Assembly: GCA_963766345.1 (NCBI GenBank)
Contig: CAVXZL010000005.1
Span: forward strand, 1-64,000
DNA from: DASVFB01 sp963766345
GTDB lineage: Bacteria > Actinomycetota > Thermoleophilia > Gaiellales > Gaiellaceae
Direction: 5' to 3'
Length of the DNA: 64,000 nt
Shown: positions 18,318-27,691 of the stretch, piece by piece
How the letters are laid out: each line of letters starts with the position of its first letter
Position numbering within the stretch: position 1 is the stretch's first letter
The notes under the pieces: model-generated
The model's database searches: none
Told to the model about the DNA's origin: nothing
What the model saw: the letters and a program-made list of their open reading frames with translations, nothing else
Translations under genes and position numbers: made by a program

Positions 18318-19146
18318 TGCGGAGCACCTCCTTCGCCAGGTCGCGGTACATCTCGGCCGCCTCGCTCGTCGGGTCGTACTTCAGCACCGACTCGCCCTTC
18401 ACAGGCGCTTCGGCGTAGCGGACGGTCTTGCGAATCTTCGTGTTGAGGACGAGCTCGCCGAAGTTCTCCTTCAGGATCTCGACCGCCTCGCGCGAGTGCA
18501 GCAGCCGGCGGTCGAACATCGTCGGCAGGATCCCGACGATCTCGACGGAGGGGTTCAGGTTCTCGCGGATCATCGTCAGCGTGTTCTCGAGCTGGACGAG
18601 CCCGCGCAGCGAGAGGTACTCGCACTGCACGGGGACGATGACGCCGTCGGCGGCGGTGAGCGCGTTGATCGTCAGCAGCCCGAGCGACGGCGGCGTGTCG
18701 ATGAGGATGAAGTCGTAGCGGTCGCGCACCGGCGCCAGCGCCTTCTCGAGCGCGCGCTCGCGGCCGATCATCGACGAGAGCGAGAGCTCCGCGCCGGCGA
18801 GGTCGATCGACGACACGGCGAGCGGCACCTCGCGTTGCTCGATCACCTCGTCGATCGGGATCCTGTGCACGAGCACGTCGAACATCGAGCGCTCGATCTC
18901 GTCCGGGTTCAACCCCTGGCTCATCGTCAGGTTGCCCTGCGGGTCGAGGTCGATCAGCAGAACGCGGTTTCCCTGCTCCGCGAGGGCGACGCCGAGGTTG
19001 AGCGTGGTCGTCGTCTTCGCGACCCCGCCCTTCTGGTTCGCGAAGGCGATGACCTTGGCGATCGTCGGTCCTTTCCCGTTGTTCGTCCGCAAGTTCGGAC
19101 GCGGAAGTAGGCGCGCAAGCCCCACGGCTTCCTCGTTTCGGGTCAC
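18289..19146 (-). CDS. parA: ParA/Soj chromosome-partitioning ATPase
   Basis: 285-residue Walker-type ATPase that positions chromosomes or other cargo. It has the deviant Walker A KGGVAKTTT, the A' motif DLDPQGN and Walker B LIDTPPSLG. The GTG at 19146 has an AAGGAC site ten bases upstream. This gives a 28-residue leader before the Rossmann start (AKVIAFANQKGG), longer than usual. No parB lies in the window. The downstream partner is the FtsZ-like gene, overlapping it, so this ParA may couple segregation to division. Confidence 0.93.
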   Translation of the reverse strand: MTRNEEAVGLARLLPRPNLRTNNGKGPTIAKVIAFANQKGGVAKTTTTLNLGVALAEQGNRVLLIDLDPQGNLTMSQGLNPDEIERSMFDVLVHRIPIDEVIEQREVPLAVSSIDLAGAELSLSSMIGRERALEKALAPVRDRYDFILIDTPPSLGLLTINALTAADGVIVPVQCEYLSLRGLVQLENTLTMIRENLNPSVEIVGILPTMFDRRLLHSREAVEILKENFGELVLNTKIRKTVRYAEAPVKGESVLKYDPTSEAAEMYRDLAKEVLRSGAKAHVDA

Positions 19147-19210
19147 GCTACCAAAGTCCTTTTCCGCGGATACGGCTGATCGTTACGAGCAGGCCGGACG
19201 ACACGCGCGT

Positions 19211-19243
19211 CCCGTCCCGCGCCGGCGAGCGGCGCGGGACGGG
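19211..19243 (-). terminator. Hairpin after the secreted protein gene
   Basis: Perfect 13-bp stem CCCGTCCCGCGCC / GGCGCGGGACGGG with a 7-base loop, starting about ten bases past the stop of the minus-strand secreted protein. Confidence 0.75.
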
Positions 19244-19253
19244 AGCGCAAGGA

Positions 19254-20153
19254 TCAGCTCGTCTGGATGCAGCCGACGTTCGCGTAGCCGCTGTTGCTCG
19301 ATGCGGCGGCGTTGCTCCAGTTGCCCTGGATCTTCCAGCTCTGGGAACCGATCGTCACGAGGCCGCTGTACGTCCACGCGCACTTGTCGGAGTTCTCGTC
19401 GCCCTTCTGGTCGTACCAGGCGTTCAGCTGCGGGTCGGTCAGCATCTCGCTCAGCTCGTGCCCGCTCACGTTCGCGAGCGCCGAGAGGCCCTGGCTGTGG
19501 CCGAGGTTCGTCGGCGCCTTCGGGTCGCAGCCCGAGTCCCCGTCGAGCGCGAAGAAGAAGCCGAACTCCACCTGGATCCCGTTGATCGTGCCCGAGCTGT
19601 GCCATGCGCAGTAACCGGCGCTCCCGCGCGGCTGGTCGGAGTAGACCGGGTAGTACGCACCCGGCACCGGGTTGTTGCCCGTGACCTTCGCGACCTCGGC
19701 GAGCACCGCGCTCGTCGACGGCGCGCCCGACGGCGTCGCGTTGAAGTCGGTCTTGTCGGCGCTCGCCTTCGAGACGTTTGCCGTGTTCACGTTGCCGGAG
19801 TTGTCGGTGTACTCCGAGTTCGTGTGCAGGTACGGCGTGCCACCGACATGCGAGTAGAAGTAGTCGAGGCCGGTGACCTTGTCAGCGGTGAACGTCGAGT
19901 CGCTCCACTTCGTGCCCCAGAAGACGGGCACGACCGTGGTGGAGTGCATCACGAGACCGTTGTGCCACTGCAGCGCGAAGTAGTGCTTCGAGCTCGAGAC
20001 CGGAGCCTGGTTCGCGTTGTGCGACGGGACGTAGCCGAACGCCGGACCGGCGGCGAGGCTCGGCGGCCCGCCCGCGGCCGACGCTCCGGTGGCGACGACG
20101 ATTGCTGCAAGGCAGAGAGGCGCGGCGAGAGCGCCGATGAACCTGAAGCGCAT
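19254..20153 (-). CDS. Secreted protein with HELSE motif (EXORDIUM/PHI-1-like)
   Basis: 299-residue exported protein. The ATG at 20153 follows AAGGGGGTC, which sets aside the longer frame to 20285. Residues 1-26 are a signal peptide. The mature part contains FALQWHNGLVMHSTTVVPVFWG, the AYYPVYSD region and VSGHELSEMLTDPQL, then GDENSDKCAW. These resemble the phosphate-induced/EXORDIUM-like extracellular family, where the HExxE-like helix suggests a metal-binding or peptidase-like site, but I see no complete HExxH. Four Cys could form two disulfides. Role unknown. It is a single gene with its own hairpin terminator. Confidence 0.7.
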   Translation of the reverse strand: MRFRFIGALAAPLCLAAIVVATGASAAGGPPSLAAGPAFGYVPSHNANQAPVSSSKHYFALQWHNGLVMHSTTVVPVFWGTKWSDSTFTADKVTGLDYFYSHVGGTPYLHTNSEYTDNSGNVNTANVSKASADKTDFNATPSGAPSTSAVLAEVAKVTGNNPVPGAYYPVYSDQPRGSAGYCAWHSSGTINGIQVEFGFFFALDGDSGCDPKAPTNLGHSQGLSALANVSGHELSEMLTDPQLNAWYDQKGDENSDKCAWTYSGLVTIGSQSWKIQGNWSNAAASSNSGYANVGCIQTS

Positions 20154-20226
20154 GTGACCCCCTTGGTGGGAACGAATCGACGAATCATGATCGACGGCCG
20201 GCGATCGGTCAACCGGCCGGCCGGGC

Positions 20227-21156
20227 TCAGCGCGGCTCGCCGTCCCAGTAGTCGAGCGATTCGATGCGGCCGAGCACGCCAACACCGCGAAAGCCGATCT
20301 TGTTCGAGCGCGGGTAGTAGCAGATGTCGTTCGGCTCGCGCGTTCCGTAGACGAGGCACGTCATGCCGTTCGCGCCGGCCTTGATGAAGTGCGCGATGCG
20401 GGTGCCCGGCGGACGCGCGATCACGTCGCCCGTCCGCAACGGTTGCGTCTCACGTTGCGCGCCGTACCCCGCCGCGCGTGGTGAAGGCCACAGCTCGAGC
20501 GTCCCGGCTCCCTCGAGCACCACGAACGCCTCCTCCTCGGCTGAGTGGCAATGCGGGATCGCGAGCTCGGCGTTCGGTCCTCGCTTCGACCACTTGAGCC
20601 CGGACTGAACCGAGCCGCACGCCTCCGCAACCAGGCGGTCGCCGTCCTCGTCGAGCTCGACGTCCTCGAGGGCGACGACGTTTGTCGGCCGCTCGCCCGG
20701 TTCCGCGAACTCGAGCTCGCCCAGCTCGGCCTCGACGTCCCACGGATCGTCGACGCGTCCCTCTGTCCAGACGTACCCGAAGCGCATCGCACGCGAGCGC
20801 GGCAGCCAGCCGTACTCCGGCGGCTCGCGGGTGCCGAAAGCGAGCACGTCGAGCCCGTCGGGGCCTGCGCGGAGCGTGTGCTCCTCCCGGTTCGCCAGGT
20901 GCACGATCGTGTCGCCGGCGCGCACCTCGCAGACCGCCTCGTCCTGCCACGAGAAGCCCGAGCCCGCGAGGACGAAGAAGATCTCCTCGGCTCGATTGTG
21001 CGAATGCGGCGGCGTCGAGAGACGACCGGCCTCGATCCGGATGCGGCTCAGGCCGATGCGCTCGGCGCCGGCGGCCGAGCCGAGCCGCTGCCACGTCGCG
21101 GCCATCGGGCCCCTCTCCTCCCGGTAGGACTCGACCTCGTCCCAGTTCGCGATCAC
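20227..21156 (-). CDS. Bicupin, metal-binding beta-barrel protein
   Basis: 309 residues with two cupin domains. The first has PPHSHNRAEEIFFVLAGSG then GDTIVHLANREEHTLRAG. The second has IPHCHSAEEEAFVVLEGAG then GDVIARPPGTRIAHFIKAG. Each retains the His/His/Glu/His metal ligands. The second domain resembles sugar or quercetin dioxygenase-type cupins, but the substrate is open. The GTG start overlaps the stop of the preceding small gene as GTGA, so they form one unit. Confidence 0.85.
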   Translation of the reverse strand: MIANWDEVESYREERGPMAATWQRLGSAAGAERIGLSRIRIEAGRLSTPPHSHNRAEEIFFVLAGSGFSWQDEAVCEVRAGDTIVHLANREEHTLRAGPDGLDVLAFGTREPPEYGWLPRSRAMRFGYVWTEGRVDDPWDVEAELGELEFAEPGERPTNVVALEDVELDEDGDRLVAEACGSVQSGLKWSKRGPNAELAIPHCHSAEEEAFVVLEGAGTLELWPSPRAAGYGAQRETQPLRTGDVIARPPGTRIAHFIKAGANGMTCLVYGTREPNDICYYPRSNKIGFRGVGVLGRIESLDYWDGEPR

Positions 21157-21368
21157 ACCTTGACTATGTCAGTCAGCATCGCCTCCTCGACGCGCTCGAC
21201 CGCGCGCTGTGCGCGCTCGTCCCCCTCCACCCGCGACCATTCCTCCGCCTCGCGCACGAGCTCGCGCAGCTCCGCGAGCAGCGCCGCCGGGTGCGCGCCT
21301 TCGCGCTCGAGCGCCTCGATCCGGTCGAGCCTCTGCATCACCGCACGCGCCTCGTCCACGCGTTCCAC
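21153..21368 (-). CDS. Small coiled-coil protein coupled to the bicupin
   Basis: 71-residue, strongly charged and helical protein (ALLAELRELVREAEEWSRVEG) with a heptad-like Leu/Val pattern. It has no known domain. The 4-base GTGA overlap with the downstream bicupin and the helical composition argue for a real gene. Function unknown. Confidence 0.6.
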   Translation of the reverse strand: MERVDEARAVMQRLDRIEALEREGAHPAALLAELRELVREAEEWSRVEGDERAQRAVERVEEAMLTDIVKV

Positions 21369-21386
21369 GGTACGGGAGATCGTGTG

Positions 21387-22601
21387 TCAGCTTGCTGCCC
21401 GAAGTGTGAAATATCCCGCCGGCGGCGGCGCTGCGCCGACGAGCGCGTCGTCCAGAGCGGCCAGAAGCTTCGCCCGGTCGCCGCGCATCACGACCTCGAC
21501 GAGCGCGCGACGGACGAGGTCCTGCGACGGCGCGTGCTCCTTCAACCGCGCGAGAACGGATGCACGCTCGGCGGGCGTCTCCCCGAGCAGAACCGCCGCG
21601 CGCACCGCAGCGGCCCACCTGCCGTCGCCGCCCCCCAGGAGAAAGGTGAGCGACTCGCGCAGCTGCTCCCCGCCGAACGGATCCGGCTGAAACAGCGACA
21701 GCTCCCAGCGATCGAGTGCCTCGCCCAGCTCGAGGTCCTCGTCGGCGGCGAGGAGCCTGCCCCGCAGCTCGGCGGCCAGGCGGCCGCGGAACTCGTCCAG
21801 CCGCGTGGGCTCGCCGTCCGGCTGCGTCGACGCGATCGGCAGAACCGGACGAATGCCGTAGGGGCGCCAGTCGAGCCGCTCGAAGAGCACCGGCCCAGCG
21901 GCGACCGGCCCCGACGTCGCGAGACGGAGCGCGGTCACGGCATCGGCGATCTCTCCCGGCGCATCGGGCACCTCCGGCTCGCCCTTGCGCAGACTGTGCT
22001 CGAGTTCGACCACGGCGAGCCGGTCCGGCTCCCGGGCGAAGTCCGGCGGCAGCAGTCCCTGCGCCTCCGGCCAGTGCGCGGCGAGCTCGCCGGTCGCGGA
22101 GTTGCGCACGCGCACGCCGTCGCCGAGGTCGACCGCCGTCCCGACCGAGAGGCCGACGAGCGGCGCGACGGCGGCGTAGACGTGTCCCTTGCCGAACAGC
22201 GACCGTTCGAGCTCGACGTAGGCGGCGTCGAACGCACGGTCGTCCCAGTCGAAGCCGCCGCACCCTTCGGCGGTCGAGATCAGCAGCGGCAAGACGACGG
22301 TGCGGAAGAGCGCATCGTCCTCGGTCGAGCGCCGGCCGGCGTGAGCGCGCGCGAAGATCCGCGCCGCAGGCTCGCGGCGGAGCTCCTCGAGCGCGAGCCG
22401 GGCGTCTTCGCGCCTCGCGAGGGCCGAAGCGCGCGTCTCGATGAACGTCCGCACGAGTGGGCGGTACTCGTACAGCGCCGGACGCCCGAGCGACTCGTGC
22501 TGCTCGAACGCGAACGGCACGTCCTCGTCGACGAACAGGCGGAACGCTCCGAGCGCGAACCCGCGCAGGGAGCGATAGAGGTGCGGAGCGCGCACGGCCA
22601 C
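21387..22601 (-). CDS. Unrecognised soluble protein (about 404 aa)
   Basis: I do not recognise the family. The protein is acidic and alpha/beta in composition, with no signal peptide or membrane helix. Distinctive segments are RLFVDEDVPFAFEQHESLGRP and EGCGGFDWDDRAFDAAYVELERSLFG. Another is the C-terminal repeat-like helical block (RASVLARLKEHAPSQDLVRRALVEVVM). The GTG start at 22601 is nine bases past the glycosylase stop, so it is cotranscribed with nei/fpg and lhr. That context suggests a DNA-metabolism link, but this is only inference. Confidence 0.75.
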   Translation of the reverse strand: MAVRAPHLYRSLRGFALGAFRLFVDEDVPFAFEQHESLGRPALYEYRPLVRTFIETRASALARREDARLALEELRREPAARIFARAHAGRRSTEDDALFRTVVLPLLISTAEGCGGFDWDDRAFDAAYVELERSLFGKGHVYAAVAPLVGLSVGTAVDLGDGVRVRNSATGELAAHWPEAQGLLPPDFAREPDRLAVVELEHSLRKGEPEVPDAPGEIADAVTALRLATSGPVAAGPVLFERLDWRPYGIRPVLPIASTQPDGEPTRLDEFRGRLAAELRGRLLAADEDLELGEALDRWELSLFQPDPFGGEQLRESLTFLLGGGDGRWAAAVRAAVLLGETPAERASVLARLKEHAPSQDLVRRALVEVVMRGDRAKLLAALDDALVGAAPPPAGYFTLRAAS

Positions 22602-22609
22602 GCGGTTCG

Positions 22610-23365
22610 TTACTCCGCGGTCGGGCCCTCTCCTCTCTGGCAGCCGGGGCACCAGTACGCCATTCGCGCCGCGTCGCCGAGCGGCCACGACCGGATCGGC
22701 GTGCCGCAGCGCGGGCATCCGTGTCGCTTGCGCCGGTACACGCGGTGCCGTTCGGGCGCTCCGGCGAGGCGGCGGTGCATGAGACGCGCGGCGGCTTCGA
22801 GCGCGGCGCGCAGCTCCTCGTCGGTGGCCTCGGCGAGAGTGAGCCACGGCGACACGCGGGCCTCGAAGAGCGCCTCGCTCATCCACATGTTTCCGATGCC
22901 GGCGACCGCGCGCTGTAACTGCAGGGCTTGTCCGAGGGACTGTCCCTGGGGCAGGGCCCGAAGGTTCGTGACCATCGCGTCCACGTCGGGCGGCTCGGCG
23001 AGGATGTCGGGCCCGAGTCGCAGCCGCGCGCGCTCGCTCAGCTCGAGCACGGGCCCGTGCCAGAGCACCGCCTCGTTGGCCGAGCCGCGCAGCACGAGCC
23101 ACGGGCCGTTGCCGGTGGCTCGGCCCGCGGGCTGCACGCGCCAGCGTCCCTTCATCCTCAGGTGGCTGCGCAGCGTGACGCCGCCCTCGAAGCGGAGGAA
23201 GAGGTTCTTGCCGACCGCGTCCACGGACTCGAGGCGCTTTCCGTCGAGACGCTCGGCGATGTTCTTCACCGCCGCGCGCGGGTTCGGCGTCTCGACGGCC
23301 AGGCGTTCGCCGACGAGCACCTGCAGCCGGCGTGCGGCACGCGCGAGCGCGTCGCCTTCCGGCAC
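22610..23365 (-). CDS. nei: Fpg/Nei family DNA glycosylase with translated palindrome insert
   Basis: 251-residue base-excision repair enzyme that removes oxidised bases and nicks the strand. It starts MPEGD, with Pro1 (after Met removal) and Glu2 as the catalytic residues, typical of Nei-type enzymes. Also present are the H2TH region (VAGIGNMWMSEALFEARVSPW) and a C-terminal zinc finger (CPRCGTPI ... CPGC). Residues about 139-146 (PQGQSLGQ), just before the conserved VAGIGN loop, are encoded by a copy of the CTG-loop palindrome at 22929-22956, inserted in frame. The zinc finger and catalytic residues are intact, so the enzyme may still be active. It is cotranscribed with lhr. Confidence 0.92.
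   Translation of the reverse strand: MPEGDALARAARRLQVLVGERLAVETPNPRAAVKNIAERLDGKRLESVDAVGKNLFLRFEGGVTLRSHLRMKGRWRVQPAGRATGNGPWLVLRGSANEAVLWHGPVLELSERARLRLGPDILAEPPDVDAMVTNLRALPQGQSLGQALQLQRAVAGIGNMWMSEALFEARVSPWLTLAEATDEELRAALEAAARLMHRRLAGAPERHRVYRRKRHGCPRCGTPIRSWPLGDAARMAYWCPGCQRGEGPTAE
22929..22956. repeat. CTG-loop palindrome inside nei
   Basis: TGTCC, stem AGGGA (22935-22939), loop CTG (22940-22942), stem TCCCT, then GGGGCA. One mismatch in the extended arm. It adds about eight codons without breaking the frame. Confidence 0.85.
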
Positions 23366-23368
23366 GGG

Positions 23369-26300
23369 CTACGGCCGCAGCACGGCGCGCCGCGGGCCCG
23401 CGAGGAAGCCTGCTTCGAGCAGGAGCGGCATGACCTCCGTCTCGCCGACCGGCCGGCCGTCGAAGCGCTCGACCGCGAGCCGCTTCGCGCCGCCGCGCTT
23501 CACGTGGCCGACGAGCGCGGCGAGCGCGGGCCTGAGCCACGCCTCGTCGGGCTCGCGCAGCGGCACGAGCGAGCGGCCTCCGCGCTCGACGAAGAGCGCC
23601 GCCTCGCCGCCGAGCAGCACGACATGCGCACCTGCGACTCGTGCCGCCCGCGCGCCCGCGCGCTTCGGCCACGGGAGGGCAGCGCCGTACGGCTGTGCCG
23701 GATCGGCCGCCGCAAGCACGAGCACGTCGGGCTCGTCGTCTTCCTGCGGACGGAGCTCTCGCAGCCGCTCGACCGCGCCGGGCAGCGCGAACTGCGCGCC
23801 CCCGAGACCTTCGACGAAGTAGCCGCGGCGGCAGACGCCGATCGTCTCGAGGTCGCGCAGCTCACCGTAGACGGCGCTGTACCCGCCGGCGATGCCTTCG
23901 CCGCGGACGCCGTCGCGCGTCACGATCCCCTGCCGCTCGAGCAGCAACTCGGCGAGCGCGCGACGCTCCGGGCGGTCGGGGAACAGGCGCGACGCGAGCG
24001 ACCAGCGACCCTGCGTCGAGGTCACGTTGGCGCTGCGGTGCCGCGAGAAGCGACGCGGCCGCACGCGTTGCCGTTCCTGCGTCGCATAACGCCTGCCGGC
24101 GCGGAGCGGCGTCCACGCGTCGTTCGTCACCTCTCCCGCCCAGACGAGCTCCCACAGGGCGGGGAGCGCCGTCTCGGCGTCGAGCTCGGCCGCGGCGAGC
24201 AGGTCGAACCAGAACTCGGCGCTGCGCGCGAGCGTCTCGCGGATCCGGTCGTGCGCCTCGCCCTCGGGCGGAGGAGCCGCGGCGGGCGCGCCGAGGGCGG
24301 GGGCGTCCTCGCGGAAATAGACGGCGACGCGGTCGAGACCGGCCCCGACCCAGACGACCTCGCCGGACGCGCAGAGCTGGTCGAGCTGCGACGGCTGGTA
24401 GCCGCGCACCCGGCGCGGCAGCACCTCCGCCTCCCAGAGCGAGACCGGCAGCGGCAGTCCCTGCAGCGGCACGAGCGCCTCGCGGAGCGACGCGGTGCGG
24501 TCGATGCCGTGCCATGCGGGCAGGAAACGGCCGAGTGCGGCCTGCTCCGCGGGCTCGACCTCGCGCCGGAGCGCGGCAAGCGATGCACGGCGGAGTCGGC
24601 GCAGGACGTCGGGCTCGCACCACTCGCGCTCGGTGCCGCCGGGACGCAGCTCGCCGCGCACAAGCTGCTCGTCGCGCTCGAGCGCCTGGAGCTCGCCGTC
24701 CACGTCGCGGCCGAAGTGCTCGTTCGCCTCGCGCGTCGTGAACGGCCCGCGCCCGCGCGCGTAGCGGAGAACGAGCGTGCGCAGCGGCTCGTCGGGCGAC
24801 TCGAGGAAGACATCGGGTAGGCCGCTCGGCGGCATGACGCCGAGCGCGTCGCGGTACCGGCCGGCGTCCTCCGCGGCGATCAGGCGCTCGTCGTCGCCGA
24901 TGCGCGCGCGGAACGCACGCCGCTCTGCCTCGAGGACCGCCGCGTGCGCCTCGTCGAACTCGCCGGGCCTGAGGTCTCCGCGGAGCCGGAGCAGGTCGTG
25001 CAGCTCGTCCGCGCTCCGCGGCTCGGGTCTGAGCGAACGCTCGACCTCGGCGAGCGCGTCGGGATCGAGGAGGTCGCGCAGCTCCTCCTGCCCGAGGAGC
25101 TCGCGCAGCAGGTCGCGGTCGAGCGAGAGCGCCTGCGCGCGCCGCTCGGCCGGCGGCGTGTCGTCCTCGTACATGTACGTCGCGATGTAGTCGAAGAGCA
25201 GGCTCGAGGCATACGGCGAGGCAGAGCCCGTCTCCACGTCGATCAAGTCGAGCTCACGGGTTCGAAGTCCCTGGAGCAGCTGCTTCAGCGACGGGAGGTC
25301 GAAGACGTCGCGGAGGCACTCGCGGTACGTCTCGAGCACGATCGGGAACGCGGGGTACCGGCGCGCGACCTGGAGCAGCGACTGCGCCTTGAGCCGCTGC
25401 TGCCAGAGCGGCGTGCGCTCGCCCGGCCTGCGCCTCGGGATCAGCAGTGCCCGTGCCGCGTTCTCGCGGAAGCGCGCGCCGAAGAGCGCGCTCTGACCGA
25501 CCTCCTGGACGACGAGGTCCTCGACTTCGTCCGGGCCGAGCAGCAGGTCGTCGGTCGCGGGAGGCGCGTCCGCGTCGGGCAGGTGGAACGCGATGCCGTC
25601 GTCCGACCAGATCGACTGCACCTCGATTCCGAGCGATTCACGCAGGCGCGCCGCCGCGGCCAGTGCCCAGGGCGCGTGCACCCGCGCGCCGAACGGCGTG
25701 AGGATGCAGACGCGCCAGTCGCCGATCTCGTCCCGGAAGCGCTCGACCACGACGGTCTTGTCCGACGGGACCGCGCCCGTCGCGGCCTGCTGGTCGTGCA
25801 GAAATTGCAACAGGTTCTGGGCGGAACGCTCGTCCAGGTCGGGTATGGACAGGCCCTTGGCCTTGTCTATACAAGGCCAACTCGCCGTTTTACGCGAGAA
25901 CTCGCCGATCGCCCGGCCGAGCTCATAGGGCCGCCCCACACCTTCGCCCTTCCAGAACGGCACCGCTCCGGGCACCCCCGGAGCGGGCGAGACGAGGACG
26001 CGGTCGCGGGTGATCTCCTCGATGCGCCAGCTGGACGCGCCGAGCAGGAACGTCTGCCCCGCGCGCGCCTCGTAGACCATCTCCTCGTCGAGCTCACCGA
26101 CGCGGCCGCCGCCGTCGACGAGATGGACGCCGTAGAGGCCGCGGTCGGGGATCGTCCCCGCGTTCGTCACAGCGAGCCGCGCCGAGCCCGGCCGACCGCG
26201 AATCACGCCGGCGGTCCGGTCCCAGATGATGCGCGGCCGCAACTCGGCGAACTCGTCGGACGGATACCGGCCCGCGAGCATGTCGAGCACGTTGTCGAGC

Positions 26301-27659
26301 TGCGTCCGCGGAAGGTCGGCGAAGGGGTAGGCGCCGCGCACGATCTCGTGCAGCTCGTCGACGGTGATCTCGTCCTCCGCGCAGATCGCGACGATCTGCT
26401 GCGCGAGCACGTCGAGCGGGTTGCGTGGGATGACCGTCTCCTCGATCGCGCCCGCCTGCATCCGCTGGGCGATCACCGCCGCCTCGAGCAGGTCGGCGCG
26501 GAACTTCGGGAAGATGCGCCCGCGCGACACCTCGCCGAGCGAGTGGCCGGCGCGCCCGATCCGCTGGAGCCCGCGCGCGACGGACTTCGGCGACTCGACC
26601 TGGATCACGAGGTCGACGGCGCCCATGTCGATGCCGAGTTCGAGCGACGAGGTCGCGACGAGGCAGGGGATCGCGCCGCGCTTCAGCAGCTCCTCGATCT
26701 CGACGCGCTGCTCGCGCGCAATGCTGCCGTGATGCGCGCGCGCAATCTCCAATGTTTCATGGGCTACACCGCCTTCGGCGTCCGCCGCCGCGAGCTCGTT
26801 GAGCCGCAGCGCGAGCCGCTCCGCGAGACGGCGGTTGTTCACGAAGACGATTGTCGAGCGGTGCTCACGGACGAGGCGCAGGATCTCCGGGTAGATCGAC
26901 GGCCAGATCGACGTGCCGCGTCCCTCGCCGCTGCCGCCGGGCAGGCCCTCGAGGTCCGCTCCCGCCCCGGGCTCGCGCATGTCCTCCACCGGCACGACGA
27001 CCTGCAGGTCGAGCTGCTTCGAGACACCGGCGTCGACGAGCCGGATCGGCCGGCCGCCCGAGACGAAGCGTCCGATCTCCTCGAGCGGCCGCTGCGTCGC
27101 CGAGAGCCCGATCCGCTGGATCGGCTCGCCCGCCAGCCGGTCGAGCCGCTCGAGGCTCAGCGCCAGGTGCGCCCCGCGCTTCGTCGCCGCGACCGCGTGC
27201 ACCTCGTCGACGACGATCGTCCGGACCGCGCGCAGCATCTCGCGCGCGCGCGACGTGAGCAGCAGGAACAGCGACTCGGGCGTCGTGATCGAGGATGTCC
27301 GGGTGCTCGCGGAGCATCTGCGAGCGCTCGCGCTGCGTCGTGTCACCCGTGCGCACGGCGACACGTAGGTCCGAGTCGAGGCCCGCGAGCGGCCCGCGCA
27401 GGTTGCGCTCGATGTCGTAGTTGAGCGCCTTGAGCGGCGAGACGTACAGGAGCCGAAGTCCCTTGCCGGCGCCCTCCTGGGTCAGCCGGTCGATCCCGTA
27501 GAGGAACGCGGCGAGCGTCTTTCCGGAGCCGGTCGGCGCCTGGATGAGCGTGTGCTCGCCGGACGCGATCGCCGGCCACCCGAGCACCTGGGCAGGCGTC
27601 GGCGCGTCGAACGCACGCTCGAACCAGGCGCGCGTCGCGGGAGCGAAGACGTCGAGCAC
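23369..27659 (-). pseudogene. lhr: Large ATP-dependent DNA helicase Lhr, one-base frameshift near N-terminus
   Basis: Superfamily 2 helicase of about 1430 residues. It shows Walker A (QAPTGSGKTLAAFLYG, about residue 40), motif Ia (LLYVSPLKALNYDIERNL), the DEVH box (TIVVDEVHAVAATKRGAHLAL) and motif III (RIGLSATQRPLEEI). Motifs V/VI (CLVATSSLELGIDMGAVD, QRIGRAGHS) and the long Lhr C-terminal region with its winged helix and DUF4909-type tail follow. At about 27290 an extra base follows REHPDIL, and removing it joins the frame to TTPESLFLLLTSR. Every helicase motif is intact, so an assembly or sequencing error is likely. I chose GTG 27659 because GGGGAGG lies five bases upstream. It forms an operon with nei and the unknown gene downstream. 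Confidence 0.93.
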
Positions 27660-27691
27660 GTCCACCTCCCCAGGGTATTGAATCGGTACCC

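Noticed and set aside
20682..23822. Very long plus-strand open frame (over 1000 codons)
   Set aside because: It runs antisense to the bicupin, unknown protein, nei and lhr genes and has the Arg/Ala/Pro-heavy composition of a GC-driven shadow frame.
24944..27424. Long plus-strand open frame opposite lhr
   Set aside because: Shadow of the real minus-strand helicase. The motifs are on the minus strand only.
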